The notes under the pieces are model-generated. The model saw nothing but the letters and a program-made list of their open reading frames with translations, was not told the origin of the DNA and did no database searches. Made by a program: the position numbers and the translations under genes. This document shows, one piece after another, positions 9,351 to 18,949 of a stretch of DNA of 64,000 nt. Each line of letters starts with the position of its first letter. Positions within the stretch are counted from its first letter, which is position 1. Origin of the DNA: CAVQYV01 sp963718295 [NCBI: uncultured Methylomirabilota bacterium]. Its GTDB lineage: Bacteria > Methylomirabilota > Methylomirabilia > CAVQYV01. The stretch is taken from contig CAVQYV010000003.1 in NCBI GenBank assembly GCA_963718295.1, forward strand, positions 310,001-374,000. The letters are read 5' to 3'.

Positions 9351-10142
9351 ATGGATTTGGAGAAGCTTCGGTCATTGCTAAAAGATGTAAGCGAAGGTGT
9401 AGTCGACGTCGAGGAGGCGCTCCTCAAGTTGAAGGGCCTGCCCTTCGAGGATCTGGGCTTCGCTAAAATCGATCACCATCGCCACCTCCGGGGAGGATCT
9501 CCCGAGGTGATATTTTGTCAGGGGAAAACCCCAGACCAGATTGCTAACATCGTACAGCGGCTGGCAGAACATAGCCAGGATATTCTCGCCACCCGGGCGA
9601 GCCAGGAGGTATTTGATCGGGTGCGTATGCTCCCCCTGGATCTGGAGTATCACGAGATGGCCCGCATCATTGTGGCCAATCCCAACCGGGAGCGAAAAAG
9701 GGTGGGAATGATCGTGGTCGCCAGTGCAGGGACTGCGGATATGCCCGTGGCCGAGGAAGCGGCCGTCACCGCAGAAGTGCTGGGCAATCGGGTAGACCGG
9801 CTCTACGACGTGGGCGTTGCCGGACTCCATCGGCTCCTGGATAACCGGGAGAAACTCTTTCGCGCCAATGTGGTCATCGCGGTGGCCGGAATGGAGGGCG
9901 CCCTGGCCTCCGTGATTGGGGGCCTTCTGGATAAACCGGTCATCGCGGTTCCTACCAGTATCGGCTACGGCGCCAGCCTGGGAGGCATCTCTGCCCTGCT
10001 GACCATGCTCAACAGCTGCGCCTCAGGGATTTCAGTGGTCAACATCGATAATGGATTTGGTGCGGGATTTCAGGCAAGCATGATCAACAAGATGGCCGCT
10101 GCCCACGAACAGAAGGGCGGAGGAGGCGAAAAAGAAAAATAG
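9351..10142 (+). CDS. larB: LarB, nickel-pincer nucleotide biosynthesis carboxylase/hydrolase
   Basis: LarB carboxylates and hydrolyses nicotinic acid adenine dinucleotide in the first step of the nickel-pincer cofactor made for lactate racemase (LarA) and relatives. The protein has 263 residues. The C-terminal half has the PurE-like fold: VVASAGTADMPVAEEAAVTAE, the AGMEGALASVIGGL block and a glycine-rich ending VNIDNGFGAGFQA. ATG at 9351 follows GGGAGGAGAT. It stands alone on the plus strand and converges on the nitrilase gene 13 bases away. LarC is encoded at 43.8-45.0 kb; LarE and LarA were not seen. Confidence 0.92.
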   Translation: MDLEKLRSLLKDVSEGVVDVEEALLKLKGLPFEDLGFAKIDHHRHLRGGSPEVIFCQGKTPDQIANIVQRLAEHSQDILATRASQEVFDRVRMLPLDLEYHEMARIIVANPNRERKRVGMIVVASAGTADMPVAEEAAVTAEVLGNRVDRLYDVGVAGLHRLLDNREKLFRANVVIAVAGMEGALASVIGGLLDKPVIAVPTSIGYGASLGGISALLTMLNSCASGISVVNIDNGFGAGFQASMINKMAAAHEQKGGGGEKEK

Positions 10143-10155
10143 GCATCGGAGGCGA

Positions 10156-10992
10156 CTACGGCAGATCCTCCATCTTGTGGCTCACCTCTCCGTAGATCTC
10201 CGGGCGCCGATCCCGGAAAAATGCCCAGTTCTCTCGGGTCTCCTGGATCATCCCCATATCGATATCCACCAAAGTCGCTCCATCCGCCTGGCCGCTCGGC
10301 TCGCACAGGAACTCCCCATGGGGGTCCACGCAGAAGCTCCTGCCGTAAAAGGAGATGTCTCCCTCTTTGCCTACCCGGTTGACGCGAAATATGAAAATCC
10401 CATTGGCAATGGCATTGGAGGAAATGATCTTCTCCCACTTGGGTATGGCCGCAGGCGAGGAGGTAGCAGTGGGAGCGAAAATGACCTCGGCTCCTTTGAG
10501 TGTCAAAATTCGCGAACCTTCGGGGAAGAAATTGTCCCAGCAGATCTGGATGCCCAGGGTGCCAAACTCGGTTTGAAATACCGGAAAGCCGAGGTCGCCG
10601 GGCCGGAAGTAGAATTTCTCTTCATAGTTCGGCATCTGGGGGATGTGGTTCTTGCGGTACTTTCCCACCAGTTCTCCATCCGGTCCCATGACGGCGGCAG
10701 AGTTGTAGTAAACGCCGGGCATCTGCCTCTCAAAGAGGGGACAGATAGCCACCGCCTTGTACCTTTTGATCAGCTCTCCGATCCTCTCCGTCGTCTCTCC
10801 CGGAATGGTCTCTCCGTAGGAGAAAAGGCTGCCGTCGGATGTGAGCGGAATCCAAGGGATAGGAAAACATTCCTGGAAGCAAAGCACCTGCGCCCCTCTG
10901 TCCAGCGCGGCCTCAGCCAGCGCCAGGGCCCGTTTCACATTTTCTTCCCGATCCTCTCCGCAGCCCATCTGGATCCCTGCAATGCGTACCAT
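10156..10992 (-). CDS. Nitrilase-superfamily carbon-nitrogen hydrolase
   Basis: Cytosolic amidase of 278 residues with the complete catalytic triad: Glu41 (CFQECF), Lys114 (GKYRKNHIP) and Cys151 (IQICWDNFFPEG). The sequence is closest in pattern to the N-carbamoylputrescine amidase/beta-ureidopropionase branch (IPQMPNYEEKFYFRPGD). No agmatine or pyrimidine catabolic genes are nearby, so the substrate is uncertain. ATG at 10992. It lies downstream of secA on the same strand with a 68-base gap. Confidence 0.85.
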   Translation of the reverse strand: MVRIAGIQMGCGEDREENVKRALALAEAALDRGAQVLCFQECFPIPWIPLTSDGSLFSYGETIPGETTERIGELIKRYKAVAICPLFERQMPGVYYNSAAVMGPDGELVGKYRKNHIPQMPNYEEKFYFRPGDLGFPVFQTEFGTLGIQICWDNFFPEGSRILTLKGAEVIFAPTATSSPAAIPKWEKIISSNAIANGIFIFRVNRVGKEGDISFYGRSFCVDPHGEFLCEPSGQADGATLVDIDMGMIQETRENWAFFRDRRPEIYGEVSHKMEDLP

Positions 10993-11060
10993 CCGCCTAT
11001 TCCCTCTCCCTTCTTGAACGAGTCTTTCCCAGCCAGGCCGTCACCGGGGACTTTCACCCC

Positions 11061-13736
11061 TCATTTCCCACAGCACTTCTTATATTTCTTTCCGCTGCCA
11101 CAGATACAAGGCTCATTACGCCCGATCTTGCGGGAGGGGGCAACTCCCTGAGCGGCTGAGGCGAAAACGGGGGAAGCAATATCGCTCCTTCCCGCCGGGC
11201 GCCTCCGCTCCGGCTTGGGCCGCTCCGCTTCCCGCTCGGTTTGCGCCTGCTCCTCTGTCGCAGGCTGCAGTTGAACCTTGAACAGATACTGCAGGCTCTC
11301 CTCCTCGATCCGCTCCATCATGGCAGCGAACATATCATACCCTTCTCGCTTGTACTCCACCAGGGGATCTTTCTGGCCGTAACCACGAAGACCAATCCCT
11401 TCCTTGAGGTGATCCATGGAGTAGAGGTGGTCCTTCCACTGATTATCCAGCACCTGGAGCATGATCATCGTCTCCAACTGGCGCATGATCCCCGGCCCCA
11501 GTTCCTCCTCTTTCCTCTCATAGGCCTCCACTAACCTCTGCTCGACCTCCTCTTTCAAGTCATCCGGTTTGAGTCGGAGAGTCTTCTCCAGCTTGATCTG
11601 CACATCTGACCCAAACTGGACGAGGAGGGCCTCTCGCAGCCCCTCCCAGTCCCATTCTTCCGGATGGACCTCCTCAGGGGCACATCGATCCACCAGCCGT
11701 CCAGACACCTCATCAATGATATCCAGGACATGATCTTTCAGATCCTCTCCCGTCAGGATCGTCCTTCGCTGCTCATAGATGACCTTCCTCTGCTTATTCA
11801 TCACATCGTCGTACTCGAGGAGGTGTTTCCGAATCTCGAAGTTATGGCCCTCCACCCGGGTCTGGGCAGTCTCGATGGCACGACTTACCATTTTGTGTTC
11901 GATAGGCTGACCCTCTTCCATTCCCAGCCTATCCATGATGCGCGCCAGCCGATCCGATCCGAACAGGCGCAGCAGCTCATCTTCCAATGCCAGGAAGAAT
12001 TGGGACGAGCCAGGGTCTCCCTGTCTTCCCGCCCTTCCCCGCAGTTGGTTATCGATCCTTCTCGCCTCATGACGTTCTGTGCCCAGGACATGCAGACCTC
12101 CCAGGCCTACTACTTCGTCATGCTCCGCCTCAGTGATCTTCCTCATCTCTTCCACCGCTTTTCGATACTGCTCTGGAGCTGCCTCTCGGGGATCTACCTC
12201 CTGCCGCCGCAGAAGGTCGAGGGCCAGGAACTCCGGGTTGCCGCCCAGGAGTATATCCGTGCCCCTTCCGGCCATGTTGGTAGAGATGGTGACCGACCCT
12301 TTTCTGCCGGCCTGGGCCACAATCTCGGCCTCCCGCTCATGATATTTGGCATTGAGCACATGATGGGGGACGCCGCGTCGTTTCAACATCTGGCTGACCC
12401 GCTCCGACCTCTCTATGGAGATCGTCCCCACCAGAAGAGGCTGGCCCTTGCTGTGCCGTTCTGCGATATCTTCCACCACCGCCTCAAACTTCTCCCGCTC
12501 CGTCTTATAGATCACATCGGGACGGGTATGCCGGATCAGAGATCGATTGGTGGGGATGACCACCACATCCAGGTTATAGATGGTGGCGAATTCTGGCGCC
12601 TCGGTATCGGCTGTGCCCGTCATTCCTGCCAATTTCTCATACATGCGGAAGTAATTCTGGAAGGTAATTGAGGCCAGGGTCTGATTTTCCCTCTCGATCT
12701 TCACCTTCTCTTTGGCCTCCAGGGCCTGATGGAGACCATCGCTGTACCGCCGCCCGGGCATGAGTCGGCCCGTGAACTCATCGACGATGATCACTTCCCC
12801 ATCCTTGACCACATAATCCACATCCCGCTTGAAGAGGGCATGGGCCTTGAGCGCCTGTTGGATATGGTGGAGGATTTCCATCTGGGATGGGTCATAAAGG
12901 TTCTGCACCCCCAGAAATCGTTCCGCCTTGGCGATCCCATCCTCGGTAAGCGTTGCCGTTCGCGCCTTCTCGTCCACCTGATAATCCTGACTCGCCCTCA
13001 GGCGGGGGATGATACGGTCGATCTGAAAATACTTCTCCGTGGACTCCTCGGCAGGCCCCGAGATGATGAGGGGAGTCCGGGCCTCATCAACGAGGATGGA
13101 ATCCACTTCATCGACGATAGCGTAATGCAACCCCCTCTGGACGTAATCCTTCAGAGAGAATTTCATGTTGTCCCGGAGGTAATCGAAGCCAAACTCATTG
13201 TTGGTGCCGTAGGTGACATCGGAGGCGTAGGCCCTCATCCGCTCCCCATCGTCCATTTCGTGCTGGATCAGCCCCACTGATAGCCCCAGAAAGCGGTAGA
13301 TTCCACCCATCCACTGGCTGTCCCTTTTGGCCAGATAATCATTGACCGTAACCACATGGACACCCTTGCCCAGCAAGCTATTGAGGTAAACGGGAAGGGT
13401 TGCCACCAGGGTCTTGCCCTCTCCCGTCTTCATCTCAGCGATCTTGCCTTGGTGGAGGACCATCCCTCCCATGATCTGGACATCGAAATGCCTCATGGCC
13501 AACACCCTTTTCGATACCTCCCTCACCACGGCGAAGGCCTCGGGCAAAAGGTCATCCAGAGTCTCTCCCCGCTCCAGCCTCTCCTTGAATTCGCCTGTCT
13601 TGGCGCGAAGTTCCTCATTCGGAAGCTGGGAGAGGGCTGGCTCAAACTCCCCCACCCGCTTTACGGTGGGCACGAGCCTTTTCAGGTCCCTTTCATTTTT
13701 GGTTCCGACCACTTTGGCCAGGATGCTCTTGATCAT
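11061..13736 (-). CDS. secA: Preprotein translocase ATPase SecA
   Basis: Motor of the Sec export pathway, driving unfolded preproteins through SecYEG at the cytoplasmic membrane. Length 891, usual for the family. Walker [11 protein letters not shown] lies near residue 103; [36 protein letters not shown] and [12 protein letters not shown] mark the DEAD motor and helicase domains. A proline/glutamate-rich linker precedes the C-terminal zinc motif [13 protein letters not shown] (about 877-889) used for SecB and lipid contact. ATG at 13736 has GGAGGGGAG upstream. It follows the M23 peptidase gene, a pairing seen in many Desulfobacterota. Confidence 0.97.
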   Translation of the reverse strand: MIKSILAKVVGTKNERDLKRLVPTVKRVGEFEPALSQLPNEELRAKTGEFKERLERGETLDDLLPEAFAVVREVSKRVLAMRHFDVQIMGGMVLHQGKIAEMKTGEGKTLVATLPVYLNSLLGKGVHVVTVNDYLAKRDSQWMGGIYRFLGLSVGLIQHEMDDGERMRAYASDVTYGTNNEFGFDYLRDNMKFSLKDYVQRGLHYAIVDEVDSILVDEARTPLIISGPAEESTEKYFQIDRIIPRLRASQDYQVDEKARTATLTEDGIAKAERFLGVQNLYDPSQMEILHHIQQALKAHALFKRDVDYVVKDGEVIIVDEFTGRLMPGRRYSDGLHQALEAKEKVKIERENQTLASITFQNYFRMYEKLAGMTGTADTEAPEFATIYNLDVVVIPTNRSLIRHTRPDVIYKTEREKFEAVVEDIAERHSKGQPLLVGTISIERSERVSQMLKRRGVPHHVLNAKYHEREAEIVAQAGRKGSVTISTNMAGRGTDILLGGNPEFLALDLLRRQEVDPREAAPEQYRKAVEEMRKITEAEHDEVVGLGGLHVLGTERHEARRIDNQLRGRAGRQGDPGSSQFFLALEDELLRLFGSDRLARIMDRLGMEEGQPIEHKMVSRAIETAQTRVEGHNFEIRKHLLEYDDVMNKQRKVIYEQRRTILTGEDLKDHVLDIIDEVSGRLVDRCAPEEVHPEEWDWEGLREALLVQFGSDVQIKLEKTLRLKPDDLKEEVEQRLVEAYERKEEELGPGIMRQLETMIMLQVLDNQWKDHLYSMDHLKEGIGLRGYGQKDPLVEYKREGYDMFAAMMERIEEESLQYLFKVQLQPATEEQAQTEREAERPKPERRRPAGRSDIASPVFASAAQGVAPSRKIGRNEPCICGSGKKYKKCCGK

Positions 13737-13919
13737 CGGTCTATGACTCGCTCCCCTCCTCTTTATCGATGTAAGGATGCGAGGGCGCTGCTCCTCTTCC
13801 GCTCTCCCAAGGGATCCCCAAGGGCCCCATTTCGGGGAAGGAAAATCCCCGCTTGGGATCCCAAGATGTCACCCATGTAGGCTGCCCCAGGATCCCGGGA
13901 TCCAAGCTACGATGCTTTC

Positions 13920-14819
13920 TCAATCGACAATGAAGTTGAGAGGGTTTCTGGGAACTCCGTTGATGTGAATCTCGTAATGGAGGTGAGGACCTGTGCTATT
14001 GCCCGTATTTCCTATGTAGCCAATCACTTCTCCCCGCTTCACCTTTTGGTTGCGGGAAGCCACGTTCTTTGAGTTATGGGCGAAAAAGGTTCGATAGCCA
14101 TATCCGTGATTGAGGACGATCGCATGGCCCCACCCAGGCATGACACCGGAGAACAAGACGACCCCGTTGGCGGGGGCCACGACGGGGGTACCGGTGCCGG
14201 TGGCGATATCCAGCCCCTCGTGCAACTGCTTTTGGCCGGTGAACGGGGAGCGGCGGTATCCGAATTCTCCCGTAAGCCAACCTCGCACCGGCCAAATGGA
14301 GGGAGTGGAGGAAAGCCGATTCCTCTTATTCTCCAAGAAGCGGCCTAACTGGGAAAAGCTTGCCTCCTGCTGTTTGGCAGCCCCTCCCAGAGCCTCGATC
14401 TCCTTCTCCATCTTCGCCATGAGCTGCTCTTTTTCCAGCTTCATAGACTCCGCCAGGCTTGCATTCTCCAACTTCACTCCCCCGCCTACCCCTACTCCCG
14501 ACTCTCCCAGCGGCCCAGGCCCCAGCTGCGCCAGGGTACGTATCTTTCTATCGAATTCTTGCAGCCTCACCATCTCCTTCTGAATCCCCTCCACCTTACC
14601 TCCCAGCACATGGAATTGGGCGAACTCCCTGCGGAGTCGGTTCAACTCCAGCATTTCGGCATTCATTCGAATATATTGGAAGATAAAGGCGAAGACAACC
14701 AGAAACACCAGGCTCAGCCCCACCGAGATGCTGACGAGGGTAAACCGACTCACGTGAAATTTCATGGGAGGCCGCGTAGCATCTGGCAGGATGAGGACGG
14801 TAAAGAATTGTCGCGCCAT
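13920..14819 (-). CDS. Membrane-anchored M23 metallopeptidase
   Basis: Peptidoglycan DD-endopeptidase of the lysostaphin/LytM type, 299 residues. One N-terminal membrane segment (about 27-50) is followed by a coiled coil (about 52-165), then the M23 domain from about 180. Zinc ligands are visible as HEGLDIA (first His and Asp, near residue 200) and HLHYEIH (near 277), with GYIGNTGNSTGPH before the latter, so the active site looks complete. ATG at 14819 follows AGGAGGGAGAG. A 183-base spacer without a credible gene separates it from secA. Confidence 0.88.
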   Translation of the reverse strand: MARQFFTVLILPDATRPPMKFHVSRFTLVSISVGLSLVFLVVFAFIFQYIRMNAEMLELNRLRREFAQFHVLGGKVEGIQKEMVRLQEFDRKIRTLAQLGPGPLGESGVGVGGGVKLENASLAESMKLEKEQLMAKMEKEIEALGGAAKQQEASFSQLGRFLENKRNRLSSTPSIWPVRGWLTGEFGYRRSPFTGQKQLHEGLDIATGTGTPVVAPANGVVLFSGVMPGWGHAIVLNHGYGYRTFFAHNSKNVASRNQKVKRGEVIGYIGNTGNSTGPHLHYEIHINGVPRNPLNFIVD

Positions 14820-14830
14820 CTCTCTCCCTC

Positions 14831-15901
14831 CTAAGATAAGAGGCCCATCTTGCGGTAGAGGGCGGTAAACTCCAACTCCTGCTGCACCAACTCCCTGGCT
14901 CTCTCTACCTTTTTTGAATCTCCCAGCCCTAACCGTCCCACTGTCCTTTCCAGACGCCCCACTACCGAAAAGGTATCCTGATCGGCGACGATCAAGGGGA
15001 CTCCCTTCTCTTTGGCACGGGATACGATGATATCGTGGGGATAAAAGCCCCCGGTCAGAATGATCCCTTTGACCGAGGCCTCCAGGGCGGCCAGTTGAAT
15101 GTCCGGGCGGTCGCCCCCCGTGATCACCACGATGTTCCTCTCGCGTTGGAAGTACCTAATGGCATTCTCCGGACTCATGGCACCCACCATAAAGCCCTCT
15201 GCCATCCCATCTAATTTGTCCTCCCGGCAGATCACCGATCCGGATACGATTTCCGCCAGGTGACGCACGCTGATAGCCCCCAAGATCCTGTCTTCCGGGA
15301 TCACTGCCAAGACCCGAATCTCTTGCCTTTCCAGAAAGGGGAGGACCTTCCTCCTCACGAAACCGATCTTATTCGGCGCCACCCGGTTGATCACAGCACC
15401 GATGAGTCGATCTCCCAACAACTCCTTGGCGTCCAGCAGGGAATCGATCGTGGCAACGCCATCCTGATAGAAGTCATTGAGCAAGATTTTGGCCTCCAAG
15501 GTCGCCCCGATCTCGATTCCCCTCACACCGATGAAACCCCCCTCAAAAAAGCTTCCCACGCCTTCCAACAAGACGATCTCTTTATCCTGAGAAACAACCT
15601 GAAAAGATTTTACGATCTTCTCATGTAAGCCTTGAGCTTTTCCCTCATAAGCCAGCTGGATCATCTCCTGAGTCATCACCACCGGGCTCATTTCCTCAAG
15701 GGACTCCTCCAGATCCAGCACCTCCTTCGCCAATATGGCATCCTGATCGACCACAACCCCATCTACCCTGACCGGCAACCATCCCACGGGCTTCATATAA
15801 CCCACCCTGTACCCATCCTGCTTGAACCTCAACCCCATCCCCACAGCGAGAAGGCTCTTCCCCGAAGATTTGGCGGTGGAGTGAACAAAAAGGGAGATCA
15901 T
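14831..15901 (-). CDS. BioD-like/DRTGG-domain protein of the phosphotransacetylase N-terminal type
   Basis: The 356-residue protein resembles the N-terminal regulatory half of long phosphotransacetylases. It has a P-loop dethiobiotin-synthetase-like domain (STAKSSGKSLLAVGMG, residues 8-23; VLLEGVGSFFEGG near 110) and a DRTGG domain (about 205-320, with ISVRHLAEIVSG and VVITGGDRPDIQLAAL). No transacetylase catalytic domain follows. It lies 75 bases downstream of ackA in the same direction, with ptb before that, so it probably senses nucleotide or acyl-phosphate state for that pathway. That role is inferred. ATG at 15901. Confidence 0.75.
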   Translation of the reverse strand: MISLFVHSTAKSSGKSLLAVGMGLRFKQDGYRVGYMKPVGWLPVRVDGVVVDQDAILAKEVLDLEESLEEMSPVVMTQEMIQLAYEGKAQGLHEKIVKSFQVVSQDKEIVLLEGVGSFFEGGFIGVRGIEIGATLEAKILLNDFYQDGVATIDSLLDAKELLGDRLIGAVINRVAPNKIGFVRRKVLPFLERQEIRVLAVIPEDRILGAISVRHLAEIVSGSVICREDKLDGMAEGFMVGAMSPENAIRYFQRERNIVVITGGDRPDIQLAALEASVKGIILTGGFYPHDIIVSRAKEKGVPLIVADQDTFSVVGRLERTVGRLGLGDSKKVERARELVQQELEFTALYRKMGLLS

Positions 15902-15976
15902 CTCCCCTTTCTCCTTAGAAGGACCCGCACGGGTGGGGCCAATGAAGCGCTCCCACCTGAGGATCTCCGCCCATGG

Positions 15977-17326
15977 TCATACCAAGATCCCCGGGATCTT
16001 CGCCACCACCTTCTGCAGCCCTGGAACCTTCATACACTCCCTCTCAAAGGATTTTTCACGAAAGGAATTCCGGTAAGTTGGCAATTGGAATCGATAGGTG
16101 AAATGGGTGTGGACATCATAGCGGCCTTCCAGAAGAGCCACCACATCTTCCACGAAGACCCTCTCCTCATCCGTGGGAATTACGAATATCTTCACCCGGG
16201 AGTGATCTGCCGAGATGAGACATTCCGCATTCCTCGTCTTCGCCACCTCATTCTTCTCCCTGTCATACACGATCCCCATGAACTCCAGTCCGTCTAACGC
16301 CTTCGCCCTCAAATAGGGAGACATTTCCCCCACTCCCGCGGTGAAGACAACCGCATCAATCCCACCTACTGCGGCGGCATAGGCGCCGATATACTTCTTG
16401 ATCCGGTAGGCCTCGACATCGATGGCCAGTTTGGCCCGAGCGTCGCCTTTTTCGGCGGCCGCCTCAATATCCCGCCGGTCCGTATATTTTCCTGTAATTC
16501 CCAGGACCCCCGATTTCTTGTTGAGGATGGTGTCCATTTCTTTCGGGGAGAGGTTTTCCTTTTGCATGAGGTACAGGTCGATGGCGGCATCGTGGTCCCC
16601 GGGACGCGTTCCCATGACGAGTCCCTCCAAGGGGGTAAAGCCCATACTCGTGTCGTAGGAGAGTCCGTCCCTTACCGCATTCAGGGACACACCGTTGCCG
16701 ATATGGCAAGTGACCAGGTTGCACTCAAATGGGCCTTTGTTCAACAACACCGCCGCCCTCTTCGCAACATAGAGAAGGGATGTGCCGTGAAATCCATATC
16801 TCCTGATCTTATATTTCTCGTACCACTCGTAGGGCAGGGCATACATAAAGACGTGCCTGGCCATGGTCTGATGCCAGGCGGTATCCATGATCGCCATGTG
16901 GGGGATGGAGGGCAAAAGCTCCTTGGCTGCCTCGATTCCCAAAATATTGGGAGGATTATGAAGGGGCGCCAGGTCCGACAACTCCTTGAATGTATTCAGG
17001 ACCTCCTTGTCTATAATCACTGACTTGGCGAACTTCTCACCCCCGTGAACTACCCTGTGCCCCACCGCGGAGATGACTGACAAATCCTTGATCACACCGT
17101 ACTCCGAGCTGGTCAGCGTATCCATGACCAGCCTGATCGCCTCCCGATGGTCCGGGCAGGGCCAGGATCGGGTCACCTTGTCCCTGCCAGGCACCTGATG
17201 AGCGATAAAGCTGCCACCCACTGTGACTCTTTCCACGATGCCGCTTGCGATCGTCTCTTCTTCCGCCCAATTGTACAGGATATATTTGACCGACGAGCTG
17301 CCACAGTTCAGGCACAATATGATCAT
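15977..17326 (-). CDS. ackA: Acetate kinase with C-terminal extension
   Basis: Converts acetyl phosphate plus ADP to acetate plus ATP. Family signatures are CLNCGSSSVKY at the start, GHRVVHGGE, LAPLHNPPN, RRYGFHGTS and CHIGNG. It is 449 residues against about 400 for most acetate kinases. The extra roughly 45 residues at the C-terminus (from about RYDVHTHF) follow the normal end of the fold. The start overlaps the ptb stop by four bases (ATGA), indicating translational coupling. Butyrate or propionate kinase activity is possible given the ptb-like partner. Confidence 0.92.
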   Translation of the reverse strand: MIILCLNCGSSSVKYILYNWAEEETIASGIVERVTVGGSFIAHQVPGRDKVTRSWPCPDHREAIRLVMDTLTSSEYGVIKDLSVISAVGHRVVHGGEKFAKSVIIDKEVLNTFKELSDLAPLHNPPNILGIEAAKELLPSIPHMAIMDTAWHQTMARHVFMYALPYEWYEKYKIRRYGFHGTSLLYVAKRAAVLLNKGPFECNLVTCHIGNGVSLNAVRDGLSYDTSMGFTPLEGLVMGTRPGDHDAAIDLYLMQKENLSPKEMDTILNKKSGVLGITGKYTDRRDIEAAAEKGDARAKLAIDVEAYRIKKYIGAYAAAVGGIDAVVFTAGVGEMSPYLRAKALDGLEFMGIVYDREKNEVAKTRNAECLISADHSRVKIFVIPTDEERVFVEDVVALLEGRYDVHTHFTYRFQLPTYRNSFREKSFERECMKVPGLQKVVAKIPGILV

Positions 17327-18234
17327 CTCTTTCCCCCCGCCAGCAGGGCACCCAACGCAATGGAGTAGAACTTGCTTGCCTCCGAGTCAGCCCTGGACGT
17401 CAAGATACATGGAACCTCTGTTCCCGCCACCACGCCAGCGATCTCGCCCCCCGCCAACTGGGTACAGGTCTTGAAGAATACGTTTGCCGTCTCGATATTG
17501 GGGAACACCAGCACATCCGCATCCCCATCCACCGGGGACTTCAATCCTTTGATTTCGCAGCATTCCTTGCAGACCGCCACATCCAGGGCCAACGGTCCAT
17601 CGACGGTAGCCCCCTTGATCTGACCCCTGTCTGCCATCTTGGAAAGGATTGCAGCGTGTAGGGTCTCGTCCATCTTGGGATTGACCTTTTCCACTGCAGC
17701 AATGATGGCAACCTTGGGTTTTTCAATGCCGAAGGCATGGGCCACCTGGATGCAGTAATTCGTCATGGCGATCTTCTGGGTTAGATCAGGCTTGGGTATT
17801 ACGGCCACATCCGATACGATCAATACCTTGGAATGCAAAGGAAACTCCACCACCGTGACGTGGGATAGGATTTGGCCCGGCGGCAAGAGTCCGTTTTCCT
17901 TGTCCAGAATGGCCCTCATGTATTTCGACGTATCCACCAGTCCCTTCATGAGGAAATCTCTCTCCCCCTGTTTTACCAACTTCACGGCAAGCCTCAATGC
18001 CTTTTCCTCGTCGAGCTCGTCTATGATTTCAAAGGCGCTGGGGTTGAGATTGTGCTCCTTAGACACCTCCTCGATCTGACTCCTCTTGCCAACCAGGGTG
18101 GCCTTAATAATCCCTTCCTTAACCCCTTTCCCAACCGCCTCTATGGTATGAGGGTCCTCGCCGCAGGCAACAGCAAGGGTTATGGTCCTGCCCTTCTTTG
18201 CCTCCTCCACAATCTCCTTCAGCCTCCTGACCAT
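17323..18234 (-). CDS. ptb: Phosphate butyryltransferase/acetyltransferase family enzyme
   Basis: Transfers an acyl group between CoA and phosphate, 303 residues, of the Ptb/Pta catalytic class: VACGEDPHTIEAV near residue 22, FLMKGLVDTSKYMRAIL near 93, VDGPLALDVAV near 213, and the C-terminal ALGALLAGG. Its length and VDGPLALD motif fit phosphate butyryltransferase better than Pta. Coupled to ackA by a four-base overlap, it would supply acyl phosphate for ATP formation. ATG at 18234 follows AAGGAGG. A perfect palindrome lies upstream at 18309. Confidence 0.85.
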   Translation of the reverse strand: MVRRLKEIVEEAKKGRTITLAVACGEDPHTIEAVGKGVKEGIIKATLVGKRSQIEEVSKEHNLNPSAFEIIDELDEEKALRLAVKLVKQGERDFLMKGLVDTSKYMRAILDKENGLLPPGQILSHVTVVEFPLHSKVLIVSDVAVIPKPDLTQKIAMTNYCIQVAHAFGIEKPKVAIIAAVEKVNPKMDETLHAAILSKMADRGQIKGATVDGPLALDVAVCKECCEIKGLKSPVDGDADVLVFPNIETANVFFKTCTQLAGGEIAGVVAGTEVPCILTSRADSEASKFYSIALGALLAGGKR

Positions 18235-18600
18235 GCTACGCCTCCTTATAAATAATGCGATTTTAGTGAATGAACTGATCCACCCACTGGTCCCTCATTG
18301 AGGTTCCCCGAACGTTCGCTGCGAGGATTGCACTCGCCAAGTATCTCTTGACTGGAATTCCCACTGGAATGATTTTGGCCGGGGCGTCCTCGGCCCTTTG
18401 AGATGTTTCCTGAACGATCTGCGGAGGGAGTTGCGGGGCAGGCGAAAGAAGGATTCAGACTTTTGGGCAACAACCTCCGGCACGCCAACCGGGAGCCCAC
18501 CTTAGCACAAATGGATCCGACTGAAAAGGTTTTTCTAAAAGACATATCCCTTTGGGAGCATCCCCGGGGATTTCCCAAACGCGTTTCCCCTGGGATCTCC
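18235..18600. other. Spacer of 366 bases upstream of ptb
   Basis: No convincing gene: the ORFs here have no recognisable family and atypical composition. It contains the ptb ribosome-binding site, the palindrome at 18309-18318 and, further out, GC-rich sequence following the zinc-ribbon gene. No clear terminator was found. Confidence 0.55.
18309..18318. promoter_or_regulatory. Palindrome CGAACGTTCG upstream of ptb
   Basis: Perfect ten-base palindrome 75 bases before the ptb start. The half-site GAACG/CGTTC is the same as in the inverted repeat before the DUF362 gene, suggesting a shared dimeric regulator; this is inference. Confidence 0.35.
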
Positions 18601-18882
18601 TCACCCCAAGGCCGGGCTCCAAGGGATACGGAGGGGATTGGAGACAAATCGATCCCGGCAATCCTTGCAGATCAGATAGACTCGATGCAGATAAACCTCT
18701 TCCGTCAAGTCCACTTCCTCCCTTTGCTCTATTTCCTCTATCAGCTTCTCCATGCCGACCTCCACATTCCCCTTCTCATCCGTCAGATATCCATCGAAGT
18801 CCGCATAGACCCTGATGTCGACGACGTATCTGAGGCTTCCCGGGGGAAGGTTCTTGCCGCAGCGGATGCAGAATGTATCCAT
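18601..18882 (-). CDS. Small zinc-ribbon protein of unknown function
   Basis: A 93-residue protein with two widely spaced CxxC knuckles, CIRCGK (residues 5-10) and CKDCRDRF (near 73-80), that probably bind one zinc. Between them is an acidic segment (MEKLIEEIEQREEVDLTEEVY). ATG at 18882, 67 bases after the TldE stop, in the same direction as the tldE-GNAT genes. I do not recognise a named family. Confidence 0.65.
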   Translation of the reverse strand: MDTFCIRCGKNLPPGSLRYVVDIRVYADFDGYLTDEKGNVEVGMEKLIEEIEQREEVDLTEEVYLHRVYLICKDCRDRFVSNPLRIPWSPALG

Positions 18883-18949
18883 CGATTTCGGGTTCTCCGG
18901 GGGGCTTTTCTTCCTTCTTCCTGATGACCCTTCGGTGAGACGCTGCCTC

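Noticed and set aside
13741-13923. A 60-codon ORF between secA and the M23 peptidase
   Set aside because: Short, no motif, and it overlaps the peptidase stop.
18246-18647. A 133-codon minus-strand ORF upstream of ptb
   Set aside because: It overlaps the zinc-ribbon gene and has Ser/Pro/Arg-rich random-like composition.
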